From the NCBI GenBank assembly GCA_903632075.3, contig CAHIKZ030004725.1, positions 2,969,501-3,033,500 on the forward strand: a stretch of DNA of 64,000 nucleotides, in the 5' to 3' direction. The DNA comes from Acanthosepion pharaonis. Lineage: Eukaryota; Mollusca; Cephalopoda; Sepiida; Sepiidae. Both the position numbers and the translations under genes were made by a program. Below the pieces are notes generated by a model. It did no database searches. It worked only from the letters and a program-made list of their open reading frames with translations, and had not been told where the DNA came from. Positions 1 through 11,740 of this stretch are shown one piece after another. How positions within the stretch are numbered: the first letter of the stretch is position 1; the number at the start of each line of letters is the position of its first letter.

Positions 1-1934
1 GAAGAGACACCCAAGATGATGTTACCTGAAAACACTAAAATCTTAAGCTTTTTTAAGTCGAGTCATAATCTTTACTACATCTCTCTATAATTTGTACTTT
101 TTCCTCCTATGTCCATATCATTATTATTAGTATTATCTATTAACCCTCTACCTTGAGTGGCTTTTGTATTGAGAACATTTAGTAAAAAAAAAAAAAAAAA
201 AAAAAAAACACCATTTGTTATGCATATGCTCATTTACTGAAGACGTTTTTTTTTGTTTTTTTTTAAAGTATTCCGTGTCTGGTTGGTCTGATAAAATTGC
301 TCAATAAACTAACAGAAAGTACATTAAGATTAGATTGATGATGCACAACCAATTACTTTTGGTTATAAAATTATATTATATTGTGTAAAGAAGTTTCAAC
401 ACAATTGCCAATGTTGTAGATCTAGGTAATAATTAGCCAGTTTCTAATAGAATGCCTCAATACGATATCTGAAATTTGACAAAGACAAAAGTAATCTTTA
501 ACAGATTTTAATCTTAATTTTAATTTTTCTGTATTAAACTGCATAATCACTCCATGCAAAAAAATAAAAAAAAAAAAAAAAATCAAAAAAATCAATAAAC
601 ATAAAAAATGAAAAAAAATAAAAATAAAAAAAAACATTTGTTTATTATTCTTAAATAATTATTTTCTGTGACAGTTTTTGTTATAGAAAATGTCATTAAA
701 AAAAATCTATTTTTCTGCAATATAGCTATATAATTAGCATGAAATGTTTTACTACTTTTATTCATAGGTATATTCCTGTAATTAGAAATTACAAATTATT
801 GAAATAGCATTTAACCCATAGCTCTTGGTCAGGACAACACTAGGCTTACCTTGCTTATCTTTTGTGGCTTGTAAGATCAGTATTTGCAGCATTATAAGCA
901 AATATAAAGCTTAAAATTTCCACTTGTATTGATTTCTTTGTGGTTAATTACTTAGTCCATCATCGAGACACAATGGAGGATCTTTAATTCAAAACAGTGA
1001 ATTTCATGGAGAGGAGAAAAAAAATGGTTCAATTTAAAAAGCCGCCAATATTGCAAGCCGATGAGGTTCTTTTTTTTTTTCTTTTCTTTCTCCCCTTCCT
1101 ACTCTTTATCATTATTTGATCTTGAATAATTTTGAGAGGCCTTAATACAAAGAGGTGATGGCGACAGGCTGGCATTAACAGGCATATAACAAGTGAACAG
1201 TCCTCTTTGTTCTTGCGTGACTATCAAAAACCTGTGATGGTGAGATATGTATTTAAATGTGGGAATCACAATTTGGTATTCAGAAGTTGAGGTTTTTATT
1301 AGCATTTATAAGTTTGTTGGCTTTTGTTGCAAGCATTGATGGACTATTATGCTAATCTTAGTTGTTTTGGCTGGTCTGATTAGTTTGTTATTACAATCCT
1401 CATCAGATTACACAGTGAAGCACGTTGAAGAGAGAAAGAGGGAGAAAAGTAAGAAGTGAATGTAACAAAGAAATTGAAAGCTTTTCTTCAGTTTTTACTT
1501 AAGCAATTCAGATAAAGTCATTACAAACTTTGAATTATGTAGAACTGAAAATCCCAGTAAAAAAAAAAAAAATAAAAAAAAATAAATAAATTGAAAGAAA
1601 AAGTAAAATGAAAACTGGTTTCAAACCCATAACCGTTCTCAAATCAAATAAAGATGAATAAAAAGGAATGCATATTTCACTTTTGAGTATTTATTAGACA
1701 AGATTGTTCTTGTGTAAACTCAAGAGAAAACTTGTGTTGAGATTGTTTAGCCAGACAATTGGAAGCTTTTATGAATTCAATAAGATCTATATTGAATAGT
1801 AAGGAGAAGAAAGAAACAAAGAATTTAACACCGAACCTTTTCTTGTTTGGTTAGTTTAAGTTGAATAAAATTGGCAAAGTTGAAATATACAAACAGAATA
1901 TTCATTAAACAAGACAAAAAACAAAGGATTAGTA
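1..1934. other. AT-rich non-coding stretch
   Basis: No gene recognised. The stretch holds a long A-run near 184-208, T-rich patches near 246-265 and 1069-1084, and an A/T-rich low-complexity patch near 555-635. The open frame over that last patch on the minus strand is almost pure Phe/Leu/Ile and is an artefact of poly(A). Nothing resembling a splice-bounded exon, tRNA or transposon protein was seen. Confidence 0.6.
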
Positions 1935-2016
1935 GTGTTAGTAAATAATCTGATTTTGATATTTCTGTGCATTTAATAATGCACAGAAATATCAAAATCA
2001 GATTATTTACTAACAC
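1935..2016. repeat. Perfect 39-bp inverted repeat (hairpin)
   Basis: The left arm (1935-1973) is the exact reverse complement of the right arm (1978-2016), with a 4-nt TAAT loop at 1974-1977. I paired the arms base by base and found no mismatch. The perfection implies a young event or ongoing arm-to-arm correction. No transposase-like termini or obvious target duplication are visible, so it could be a miniature foldback element or a palindromic duplication. A transcript would form a long dsRNA stem. Confidence 0.95.
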
Positions 2017-2607
2017 AGCAAAAGAGCTTAAAATATAAAGCCGGGAATTTTTTTTTTTAACTATATCGATATAATAAACACCTCACCACATAATCTGAAG
2101 CAAATGATCCTAACGAGATATTTGAGTAGATTTAATGGCTTTGATAGGTTACCTGAAATGTTGATTAATTAAAAGATGTACCTCTAACATTAACATTGAA
2201 ATCGGCATCTTACAATTGGACAATTTTCAGTAAGACACCTTGAAAGTGTTTAAATGTTGGGCCTTCGAAAATGGAATTTCAATAAAATTTGCTACTAGGT
2301 TAATAACAATGTAGACATCTATAAGAAGTGATTAAACATTAAATATTTCTTAAATAATATGACTAAAAAGACAATAGCTGATTTTTTTATAATTAAAAAA
2401 TAAAAAAAAATAAAAAAAAAAATAAAAAAATAAAAAAACAGAAGTATGTTAAAAGTTTTCAAGTTCTTTCAAAAGATTTTGAAAGTGCTATTAAGATAAC
2501 CTTGTCAAAGACATTAATGAATAAATACAACTAATGAAAAACACTCCATGGTGGGAGGGGAATTTCTTGTTGAATCCTTACAGTTTAATATCAGTCTTTC
2601 ATTAAGA

Positions 2608-2660
2608 TTTTTTTTTTTTTTTTTTTTGTATACCCCCACCAAAAAAAAAAAAAAAAAAAA
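2608..2660. repeat. Poly(T)/poly(A) inverted pair
   Basis: About 20 T (2608-2627) is followed by 13 nt and then about 20 A (2641-2660), with a C-run directly after. The two homopolymers can pair into a 20-bp A/T hairpin with a GC-richer loop. It may be two abutting retroposon tails in opposite orientation. Confidence 0.85.
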
Positions 2661-5439
2661 TCCCCCCCGGAGCCCTTAATATTTAACAAGTTCAGCAGTT
2701 CTCAGCAAAAGAGATGAGGTTTCAATGACAAACAAAATTCTCACATTCAATGTGGGATCTTCAGACAATTCTTGTGTTATCTTTCTGATCTACCGAAATG
2801 ATTGTAATATCCCGTTTTCAGAAAGAAAAAGTAAAGAGATTAACACTGTTTTGGACAGTTTGACCATAACAGAAAGTGCAGAATATTACAGACAAAGAAA
2901 TATTTAAATGAGATGGAACTGCTAATCAATAAAATCTGGCTTTTTTCCTCTCTATCCACCCCCCCACCACCACCCCACATCTCTTCTCTGCTTCAATTCC
3001 CCCATTTCTCTGCCTCCTTCCTTTGTACACGTGTGTCTTCCATATTAACACTTGGACTGTCACTGGCTGATTGACTGCTTCTAAAAACACCAACCCTAAC
3101 TAGCCAGGCTCAGGTGAGAAGCATAACCTTTTGTTCAAAGCCAGATGACAGACTATATTTCTTCATCTCCCTCCCTACACTGCTTCATCATCAACTCGGT
3201 TGACAGAAGATAAAGAATTGGACAAATATACAAATGACACCTTGATGACTAATAATATTTAGTGCATCAAAACAGACTGAAAGAAGAAAAGCAAATGTGT
3301 CAAGTATCTTATATTTTGTGGATATGTTTCAAGTAAAATTTAAATTTCTATCAATGTCTTTATCAAACATAAATAAGACATGAAACACAGTATCCAGAAT
3401 TTCATACAACAGCAGAAGACTATTAAATTTTAGATGACCTGAGATGGATGTCAGGTTTACAGCTCAAACTACATGAAACAATGATCTTTTCCCCAACCCA
3501 ATATTCTATTTAACTCTTTAATTTCATAATATTAATAACAGCAGCAATAACAACAACAATTGAACCAAGGAGAAAAAGAAACCTAAGGAACAGCTGTAGC
3601 CATTTTTATAAGAAATCATAATCTCTCATCAGTGAAGCCTGAAAGACAATTGTGAAGTCATAAAAATTCATTAAATATTATAAAGCCACAAAAACTCTTT
3701 GTTAACAATCAAAGCCAATTGATAAAATTTGCACTTTTCTAGGTATTCTTCTTATACCTTAAATATTTATGTTCACAAAAGATAGTAAATATGCATAATG
3801 AAAAACAACAAAAAAAAAAAAATCCTAGATATAGTTAGTGCATACTGGCAGCCATGACAGTTGGGCTATTTATTAGAATTTGAAAAAATTAAACAATCAT
3901 TTAAAATTAGAGTAATTTATAAAATTTTATGCAACTATTTGATTGCTTTCATTTAATAAACATAGACCAAACATATTTTATTAAATCCCCTGAAATTGTT
4001 TTCATATAGGAATTTGTTTCTCCCAATGCAGACCATAAAACTGAACAATTATGAAATACAGATTTCCTTATGTCAATCCAAAACAAAAGGTTTAGTAAGA
4101 AAATCTTTAAAAATAAATTTTAATTCCTTACCAATCAATAAGTAATGACCAATTAAGAGACCAAATTAAAATAAAACATGTCTACAAAAAAAAAAAAAAA
4201 AAAAAAAAAAATGAATGTTTTATAAGTTAAAATATGAATACAACATTAAGGAACCATTTTCTTATTAAAATGTTTTAAATGCTCATGGAAAAGTTAACAA
4301 AGTAAGAAATTTTTCTTTAAAAATAATGACGAACTCAAATGTTTTGTATTTATGTTCAGTGATAGTTTTCTATAATATTTAGTTATTCATTAGAAGATTT
4401 TATCTAAGTTCAGAGAGAATTAAAAATTAAAAAATGTTTAATAAATGTGAAAAATTAAAAAGGTAAAAAAAAAAAAATCCAAAATGACGACAGGATTCTT
4501 GGAATGTTGGTGTGTGTGGGGCGAGAGAGAGAGAGAGAGAGCAATTAAAAAAACAAAAAACATTGCTAACAATTTATTGATACCATATTGATAGATAAAA
4601 TATGCAAGGTGAAATCTAATGACCAAGCAGAAGACAGTAATTGAACACAAGCAGGTAGAGAGAAAAAAAAAAAAAAAAAAAAAAAAATCAATGGACTGAT
4701 TGTACACTGAGTGAACATGTGGGTAAGTACAAGGATTGGGAGAGGTGGTGGTCAGAGGTTGAAGACTGAAGAAGGTAGCAGCAAACAAAAGAACTCTACA
4801 AAAGAAGGGTGATGAACAGTTGACGGGGGGGGGAGGATGAGAAGAAATGTACAGCTTAACAACCATGGAGGAAGAAGAAATCATACATACTGATATGACA
4901 AAACAACTATCACATGGTATCGATTCCTCAGAGAATTGCTTTTTGATTTATTTTCTGTGGACAATTGATATGCAACACACATTACAGATTGTTATATGAA
5001 CACTGATTGCAAAGGTGAAGAATCGCCTGATACAATTGGAAATTTCATTTAGGCAAACATGTGACAACAAATGTCATCGACAGAATCGAAGAAAGAAAAT
5101 CTTTGTTCTAACCACCGACCTAATTTGGTAAGAGCACAAAAGGTTAGGTCACAAAGATTTAAAAAAAAAATCTCACTGAAGATTGGCCATGCTTAAAGTA
5201 AATCTGAAAAACTAACATTTCATCATAAGTCATAGTTTGGTGCAAGGTGGCTAAGTTGGGTTATATTTAAAAGAACAGTTTTGAAGTGATTTTTTTTTTT
5301 TTTTTTTTTCCCCCCTCACCAGTAGCCAAAGTGAATTTTAAAAGTAACTTTGAAAAGAAAAATAGTGAAATTCAAATTTGTGCTGCACTTTTAAAATTTG
5401 TTCACTCTAGCAGTTTTGGATTATTATTGAGTCTTGGTT

Positions 5440-5459
5440 ATTGAAAATTAATTTTCAAT
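5440..5459. repeat. Perfect 20-bp AT-rich palindrome
   Basis: A self-complementary 20-mer, centred on TTAA, reads identically on both strands. In DNA this AT-rich such palindromes arise by chance, so no function is assigned. Confidence 0.8.
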
Positions 5460-6570
5460 GGGTCGGTATAAATGCAAATTGGCCTAGGAAAGTAGAGAAA
5501 TAAGTTTCTCGCTGTGAACATACACAAACACACATAAAAGGCAATAGCAGTATAGATGACCCATAAATGTTACTTATATAAAATAAAAACTCACCTGAAA
5601 ATGTATTTAATGCATTTTAAAAAAAAAAATTTGCCTAAGGAAATCACTTTTGCCGAACTAAATGAGTAGTAATAGTTTCCATTTCTCAGTTTTATTGTCC
5701 CACACCGACATTAGGGTTCCAGTAAATTATGGTTATTAATCAAAAGACGACTTTTAATCATTAAATACAAATCCCTTTTGCAAAGAATAAGCAGACAGAT
5801 AAGCAATCATAAACTAGCTTGGGAACATAGCAATACCAAATGTCAGTATCAATCCTTGTTTATATAGCTATCTACTTGTATTCATAGATATAAGTATGCT
5901 TGCATGTATTCTATATACAAATTATCAATTTGCAAGTCTAAATGGAGAGGAAAAAAAAAAACAAACACTATGTGGAACCAAATTTGTTCCTTAATTCTTT
6001 TATAACAAGCAAAAAAAAAAGAAAGAAAAGAAAAAAAAGAGAGGTAGAGATGGGTAACAAATATCACTCTGGTAGCAAAAAAAAAAAAACAAAAAACAAA
6101 AAAAAAAAAAACAGTCAAACTTGACTTTAAATAATAAAATATTTCCAGAATTATTATAAAGAATAAAGCGAGATATAAATGTTGGAGTTCTCGATTCCTA
6201 ACAATTGGATTTCCTAATTGTTTTTCAGTCCTAATGATGTCGCTTATAAAGATGAGAGGGAGGAAGTGAGGTGGAGGAGGAGAGAAGAGTGAGAGAGAAG
6301 AGTGGATGGGGAAAGGATAAGTGCATGTGAAGTCAGGGGTGAGGTGGGGGAGCACATTTATTACAAAAATAAGAAAATTCATCAGTGAGTCTAAAAACTT
6401 TGTGAGTACAACTGGGTCATGATATTTTAATAACATTAATGTAAGTTTTGCTGTCCACTCATCTTTGGAAAATGAAATTTCTAATCCAGTCAGCTTGACT
6501 TATCTTTGGATGTATCTATTAATCAGAGTTTTGACCTAAACTAAATGCATTCATAAAAGAGACAATTTGG

Positions 6571-6702
6571 GCACTTTGACGTGGTGTAATGGTTCACAAG
6601 CTCGTCTTGCTAGATCAATAACTGAGTAGTGAGTTCAATTCTCACTAGGTGCTCCACACTTTTGGCCTTGTGCCATATCTAAACTACCCTTAGAAAATCA
6701 TA
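6571..6702 (+). mobile_element. tRNA-derived SINE, family A, copy 1
   Basis: This is an internal pol III promoter-like SINE. A box A-like element (GGTGTAATGGTT, from 6583) is followed about 55 nt later by a box B-like element (GAGTTCAATTCTC). The body then contains GGTGCTCCAC and CCTTGTGCCA and ends in TTAGAAAATCA. The same order and words recur in the next copy and at 42213. No protein is encoded, and mobilisation would depend on a LINE reverse transcriptase. Family membership rests on internal comparison; the cephalopod assignment is inference. Confidence 0.8.
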
Positions 6703-6704
6703 AT

Positions 6705-6835
6705 GGGTACTTAGATCTGGTGTAATGGTTAGCAACCTTGCTAGATCAATTATTAGAGCAGTGAGTTCAATCCTCATGGTACTCCATTCTTTCAGCCTTG
6801 TGCCACATGTAAGCTATGCTTAGAAAAATCACCGT
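6705..6835 (+). mobile_element. tRNA-derived SINE, family A, copy 2
   Basis: The same box A-like (GGTGTAATGGTTAGC) and box B-like (GAGTTCAATCCTC) elements occur here as in the copy ending just upstream, followed by the shared CAGCCTTGTGCCACAT block and TTAGAAAAATCA end. The two copies sit head to tail with almost no spacer. That suggests a tandem (dimeric) SINE or insertion of one copy at the tail of the other. It is slightly shortened around the anticodon-arm region relative to copy 1. Confidence 0.8.
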
Positions 6836-7999
6836 AAAAGAAGTAATTTAGAAAATCTTGATTCTAGTTTGATATATTTTGCCAATGAAATGGTGTCAGG
6901 AAAGAAATCTCCATTAGCAAAACAAAATGTGATTCAAGTTAAGCATATGAAGGTTTTATTTTTAATTTAGCTGTATAGTTTGAGAAATTTGATTATAACT
7001 AATTTTAACTTGGTTAAGTTATTTATATATCCTATATTGTTTCAGGATTAATTTAGAAAAAAACATGACAAACTGAAATAGCCTTGTCATATTGATCATA
7101 GGGGATTCCTACATTATGGTCCTTTTAATGGATCGTCACTTGAATAAATTACTTTTTTTTCTTTTCTTTTTTTTAATTAAAATGTCAGTTTTCCAGGACA
7201 AAAATTGTAGTCATGAAGGTTTCACTGGTATAAAAGTGCATGGAGTGTGTTGTCCAATTTAAATCCTTTTTTGTTAATGCATTCCTTTCTTTAAATCTTG
7301 AGATGAAGTGTTTGAGGTAATTTTCATATTGAGATTAACTAAATTGCTTTTAAGTTCATTAGTTATTATTTAAGATTTCATTAGTTTTTCATACGCACAC
7401 ATTATATATATTTCTTTCTTTTTGATATGCCATTCAACTATCTACCAAATCTACCAAGTCTTCCCATATTTCCTCACTCGTATGAGCTTGTTGAACACAG
7501 TTTGCTGGCCACTGCCACCATTCCAAAAATGAGGTTGTCTTCTCTCTCTCTCTCTCCTACTCTGAAAGCCTGCATCAAACCTACCAGTGGCAGAAAACTA
7601 TCATTCCCTGGCGTCATCTCAAGGGATGCAGCCAGGACTTGGGAACAGCATTGATAGTCCAGGAGGTCTGGCATAGTTTTTTCAACTATGATCTCGACTG
7701 CGGTCAACACACAATGAGGAGATATAGATATTACTGAAAATTAGTAGATACTCACATTTGAGCAGATGTTTCATTTACTTATTAAACAGTATATTTATTT
7801 TCATCTACTGGCTGAATATTCAAGAAATCTTATTTAAAAAAAAAAAAGAAAAAAAAAAAAAGAAGTCCCCTCAGGGCAGAGGAAAACCCTACTTAGATCT
7901 GACATACCTTAACAGACTCAGCCATGAAGAAGCTTTGCCAATCAAGCAAGGTCTAAACAGTGTCTTTAAGTAGAAAAAAAAAAAAAAAAAAAAAAAATA

Positions 8000-8001
<2 letters not shown>
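6836..8001. other. Non-coding stretch with a GC-richer block at about 7427-7720
   Basis: No gene recognised. The 7427-7720 block is noticeably richer in GC than its flanks and is open in one frame on each strand (75 and 78 codons), with a CT-repeat at 7543-7556. I recognise neither translation, so it may be an unrecognised repeat or a single exon. The stretch from 7866 to 7970 is also somewhat GC-richer and ends in an A-run next to (TA)n. Confidence 0.45.
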
Positions 8002-8034
<33 letters not shown>

Positions 8035-8213
8035 AAATATAGTCTTAAGGTGTGCTATATTTATGGGATAAAGTGCTCAATATCAGAGAGAGCGTGTGTA
8101 AATATAGAAGTGAACATAGAAGTCAACACTTAGAGGTGACAGTCTGTTTCATGCTAGATGCAATCATCAGGCCACAATTGCATATAGCATGAAACAGACG
8201 GCCTCTAAGTGTT

Positions 8214-8257
<44 letters not shown>
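8002..8257. repeat. (TA)n - foldback - (TA)n module
   Basis: A (TA)n tract at 8002-8031 and another at 8216-8256 bracket an imperfect inverted repeat. The left arm is 8124-8163 and the right arm 8178-8214, with a 14-nt loop and one 3-nt gap. On the minus strand the loop and left arm read CTGATGA (8170-8164), then a TGC/GCA mini-stem, then GAAAC (8150-8146). That is the conserved-core order of a hammerhead ribozyme. The left-arm sequence 8108-8150 recurs in reverse complement at 59755-59796. The module lies just 5' of a Penelope-like coding relic and is probably its terminal sequence. Confidence 0.75.
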
Positions 8258-8261
<4 letters not shown>

Positions 8262-8342
8262 CAGCCTATATATTTTGCATTGAAATCAAAAACAGGAAGG
8301 TGATTATCAGCACACACATATTTAGAAAAAATAAAAAAGGAT

Positions 8343-8765
8343 TTGTGGTCTATATATCATCAGGGCAACCTTCAAAAAATGGATGACACTTTGCAGATAC
8401 CTCTCCCAAGTAAGACCCCCATAGGGAAGAACAGGACTAAAGAGTGTGTGTACGCCATCCCGTGCAGCTGCAGAAAGAAATATAAAGGGAAGACAGGCCA
8501 CCCCCTTAAGGTAAGGCTTCATAAACACCAAACCCGAGGGGAAGTAGAAAAAAACCAGGCATGGCTGACCACATATGGAGAGAAAAGGGAGATCACCACC
8601 CTGTGGGACCAGGTTGAAATCATAGACAAATAACATCATTGGAAAATTCATAAACTTAAGGAATCAGTACATATGTTAGACCACAAAAATGTCCTGAACC
8701 AACCAAGCATAGAAATGAATACAATATGGGAACCAGTAATTAGGAGTGCCAGAGAAAAGCAATAA
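8343..8765 (+). pseudogene. Penelope-like element GIY-YIG endonuclease C-terminal relic
   Basis: The translation contains a GIY-YIG-like core: CVYAIPC (the GIY strand), then KYKGKTG in place of the usual YIG, then the conserved Arg in VRLHKH. This is the C-terminal endonuclease domain typical of Penelope-like retroelements. One in-frame TAA at 8631-8633 interrupts it. The same frame then continues with HHWKIHKLKESVHML and a PSIEMNTIWEPVI segment to a TAA at 8763-8765. The N-terminal reverse transcriptase is missing, so the copy is 5' truncated and dead. The Cys pair CSC within the GIY segment is a usual family feature. Retroelement identity is fairly secure; the subclade is not determined. 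Confidence 0.75.
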
Positions 8766-8850
8766 TAACAATGAAAATTGCAATATGAGCTCTGGTAAAA
8801 AAACATGCAATGATAACAAAAATTGCAATATGAGCACTGGCAAAAATGGT
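8759..8850. repeat. Imperfect tandem duplication of about 47 bp
   Basis: A unit containing ATTGCAATATGAGC followed by CTGG occurs twice in direct orientation, the copies beginning near 8759 and 8807. It starts at the last codon of the GIY-YIG relic, so it lies in the element's 3' untranslated part or is a local duplication there. Confidence 0.7.
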
Positions 8851-11740
8851 TGCTGAAGACATTAAGTTTATAAGTCCCAGAAATTCATACACAGATGTCC
8901 TTAAGGACACATGGCACATTGGATAAAAGTGTTGGTTAGATCCAGTGACAGGACCCAAAGAGTTGAGAGTTCAATACCTAGTTAAGGCAGTGGAGAACTT
9001 GGAGAGGTAAATTAACAGGAGATAACTGACATCCACTAGAACAGTGAGCAAAATAAAGAGTTCAGGTGGAGCAAACAGCCAAAATTTATGATAAATATGG
9101 CAACAAAGATGAGGACAATAGTCCAAATAATGTACATAATACCTCATCTCAGAAATATAGACAGATACTGAAGAAAAAATACACTAGAAGTTAATCTGAA
9201 AACTACTAACCTTATTCAAAGTAATTTTTTTTTTCTTTAGTGATTAATAGAAATAGAGAAATAGCACATTGGATCCGAGCCAAATATCAGATCACAAATT
9301 TTCTAAAACAATAAAAACCATTAAGCTTGAAGCAAAGCAAATAAATGCTTTGTTTTTTTTTGGGGGGGGATCAGTAAATTTCATTTAAAATATTAAGTCT
9401 TTATGCAAACACAATAAAAAGGACAAATGTCTGGTAGTTGTGAATTAATCAGCTGGTCTTAATGAAATAGTTACAGGCACTTTGGTCAAAAGTGAGAAGG
9501 TCACAGTTTCAAAGACTCAACACTCCTCTAGACAGAGAGGCATCATTTAGATTCTAACTTGGATGGTAACAAGGGTACAAGCAAATTCACCCCTGTTCAA
9601 TTATGAAAAGGAAAGTGAATGACTCAATACACACTGACATGTTGGATAAAACATGGTGGAGAGGGAGGTAACTGCACAAAATGTTAAAAGCAAAAAAAAA
9701 AAAAAAAAAAATATTCATTAGGGACTAAAAATAAATACAAACATTAGAAGATGTGAGAGGAAAAATATGACAGAAGGTAAGTTTGTTTCAGTAATGATTT
9801 GGAGGTTCTTTTTCTTTTGTAATAATGGCTTTAACAAAGTTTGCTTAATTGTACAGAGGGACCATGTGCAATGAATCCGTTTACACTTGAGGGATTCCCT
9901 ACCCCCAGAATGACAAAGGGCTAAAGGAAAAATGAGACTATTTGAAGTATTCTAGTTGATCACATGTCCCAGGTACATATGGTATTAAAAAAAAAACAAA
10001 AACAAAAAAAGACAACAAAAAAAATAACAAAAAAAAATTAACAAAAAAAAACAAAACAAAAACACACCACAGGGAAGAGAGATAAAATAAATAACACCTT
10101 AAAAACAAACATTTTTTTTTAATCTTCCTACTCTGTTCCAAATGTGTCAAAATAAATTAGCAATTTGGAAACTGACACCCACCAGAAATGTATTTTTTTT
10201 TTTAAGGGTGGCACAAAGCACACATATAAATGTACAAAAACTTGCATGTTGTTGAAGTAGTAGGAAAATGCATTTTGCTGATCCCTTGCACTTAAAACTT
10301 GCAGCAGTTTTGGTAAAGAGGAAAGATTAAAAGGTTAAACTCCAGCCATCTTGATCCATCAATACAGCAAAGGTCCCAAAAAGAGGAAAATAGTTGTGCA
10401 AACAGTACCAGTCAAATACTTGTAAAATCTGAGCTATTGTCGATGTAGAGATAGAATTACAATTGACTTACTATTACTCTGTCAGTTTTGGGTGGTTAAC
10501 ATTTTCAACTTTTTCTGCTATTGTTTTAGATAATGCAATGACTGTTTCTGAAAGGTCTGGAAGCAATTAACCATCGTGCAAACCACTTTCAACTTGGAGG
10601 TACGAAAATGATGAGAAGGGAATGGGGAGTGAGGACAGACAGAGCAATTAAACTGCCTCAACCCTGTGATTTTTTTTTTTTTGGTCTTTTTTGCTTTTTG
10701 TAGAGAAGCCCAAGACAGAAATGATGTAGCCAAACCAACCCAGTTTTTATTTGATATTGAAATGAAAATTCTGATGCAGACATCATTATTATTATTATTA
10801 TGTTGTTGTTCCACAAAGATCTGGTGTCTAATTATGCTAATAAAAATACTGAAACAGAGTAGCCATAATTGGAATTAGAAGAAAAAAGTCATTAATTCAG
10901 TACCAGCCCCAAAATAATCTAAATGAGTTTAGTGGCGGAGAGACAAGATGGATAACGAGGATGAACAAAGGGATTGTATGAGAGTGGGGGGGGTCACTGT
11001 AAAAGAAGGACTTTACAGGTGTGTCAAGTCAATCTAAATTGTAATGATACAATTTGTGCTTGCAGGTTTATCATACCACAGCAAAAACAGCTATTATAGT
11101 GAGCAATTTCCAACTTAATAGCAAGGAACTAGCATTCATACCCACCCTAATATCAATGACCTCACTATTGTATGAGTTACAAAAGCTGAAAGAAAGAGAG
11201 AACAAACTAAAATTGTTGTAGGAAATAAATTAGATTATTTATATAATAATAATCTGATTTCTGCGCTTGTGGCAAAAATGGTATATCACAGCAAGATTTC
11301 AGTTAGCACAAGACTAAGTGTTAAAATACACCAACTTGAAGAATAAAGAAATTTTGTATTGAATTTCCAACCTAATGGTGTGGGAGTCTGCATTTGCACT
11401 TCAAATGAACCAATTTGTCAAGTGTGATCAGCACTAGGTAAATTAGATGCTAGTTTCTTTCGTTTTCTTTTTGCAAATAAATATAAATTTTAGAAATAAA
11501 CTATTCAATTTTTAAAATTGAACTGAAGTATAATAGCCATCAGTGGTATTCATAAATCAAGTAACAATTTATAATAAAATGATCTGTGATTAAATGACAT
11601 TGACTTTTAAAATACTTACATAGTATTTATGCTACTTAAATTAAAGATGGCAACTGTCACCATAAAAAAAATAATTATAAGTACTATTAATAATGACAAG
11701 AATAAATACTGATATATCAAGCACATTTATTTTTAAAGAT
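8851..11740. other. Non-coding stretch downstream of the Penelope-like relic
   Basis: No gene recognised. 8905-9180 may still belong to the retroelement's 3' region, since part of it recurs at 60848. A short TTGGATAAA...GTTCAATACC arrangement at 8920-8976 faintly resembles a decayed tRNA-derived SINE. A-rich runs occur at 9693-9711 and 9988-10060. A (TTA)n patch lies at 10786-10801. The open frames here are low-complexity. Confidence 0.5.
9101..9170 (+). repeat. Dispersed repeat block shared with 60848-60918
   Basis: This block reads AACAAAGATGAGGACAATAG and continues with an aligned CCTCAT...CAGAAAT...AGACAGA string. The same order occurs in direct orientation near 60848-60918. Because one copy sits about 340 bp past a GIY-YIG relic and the other lies beside a hammerhead-like Penelope terminus, it is probably part of a Penelope-type 3' region. 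Confidence 0.6.

Larger units (their letters stand above)
2017..6570. other. AT-rich non-coding stretch with low-complexity patches
   Basis: No gene recognised. Contents are a C/T-rich patch at 2943-3010, a long A-run at 4185-4210, a short (GA)n near 4523-4541 beside G-rich DNA at 4824-4840, another A-run near 4662-4687, T20 near 5290-5309, and purine-rich DNA at 6243-6345. Open frames of 148 and 184 codons on the minus strand (4438-4884, 5882-6436) are Phe/Ser/Leu-rich translations of these purine tracts and show no domain pattern. Confidence 0.6.

Noticed and set aside
4438..4884. 148-codon minus-strand frame
   Set aside because: Built on A-runs and a GA repeat; low complexity.
5882..6436. 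184-codon minus-strand frame
   Set aside because: Phe/Ser/Leu-rich translation of A-runs and GA-rich DNA, with no domain or conserved pattern.
10518..10878. Overlapping 98- and 70-codon frames on both strands
   Set aside because: Dominated by a T-run and a (TTA)n patch; no recognisable protein.
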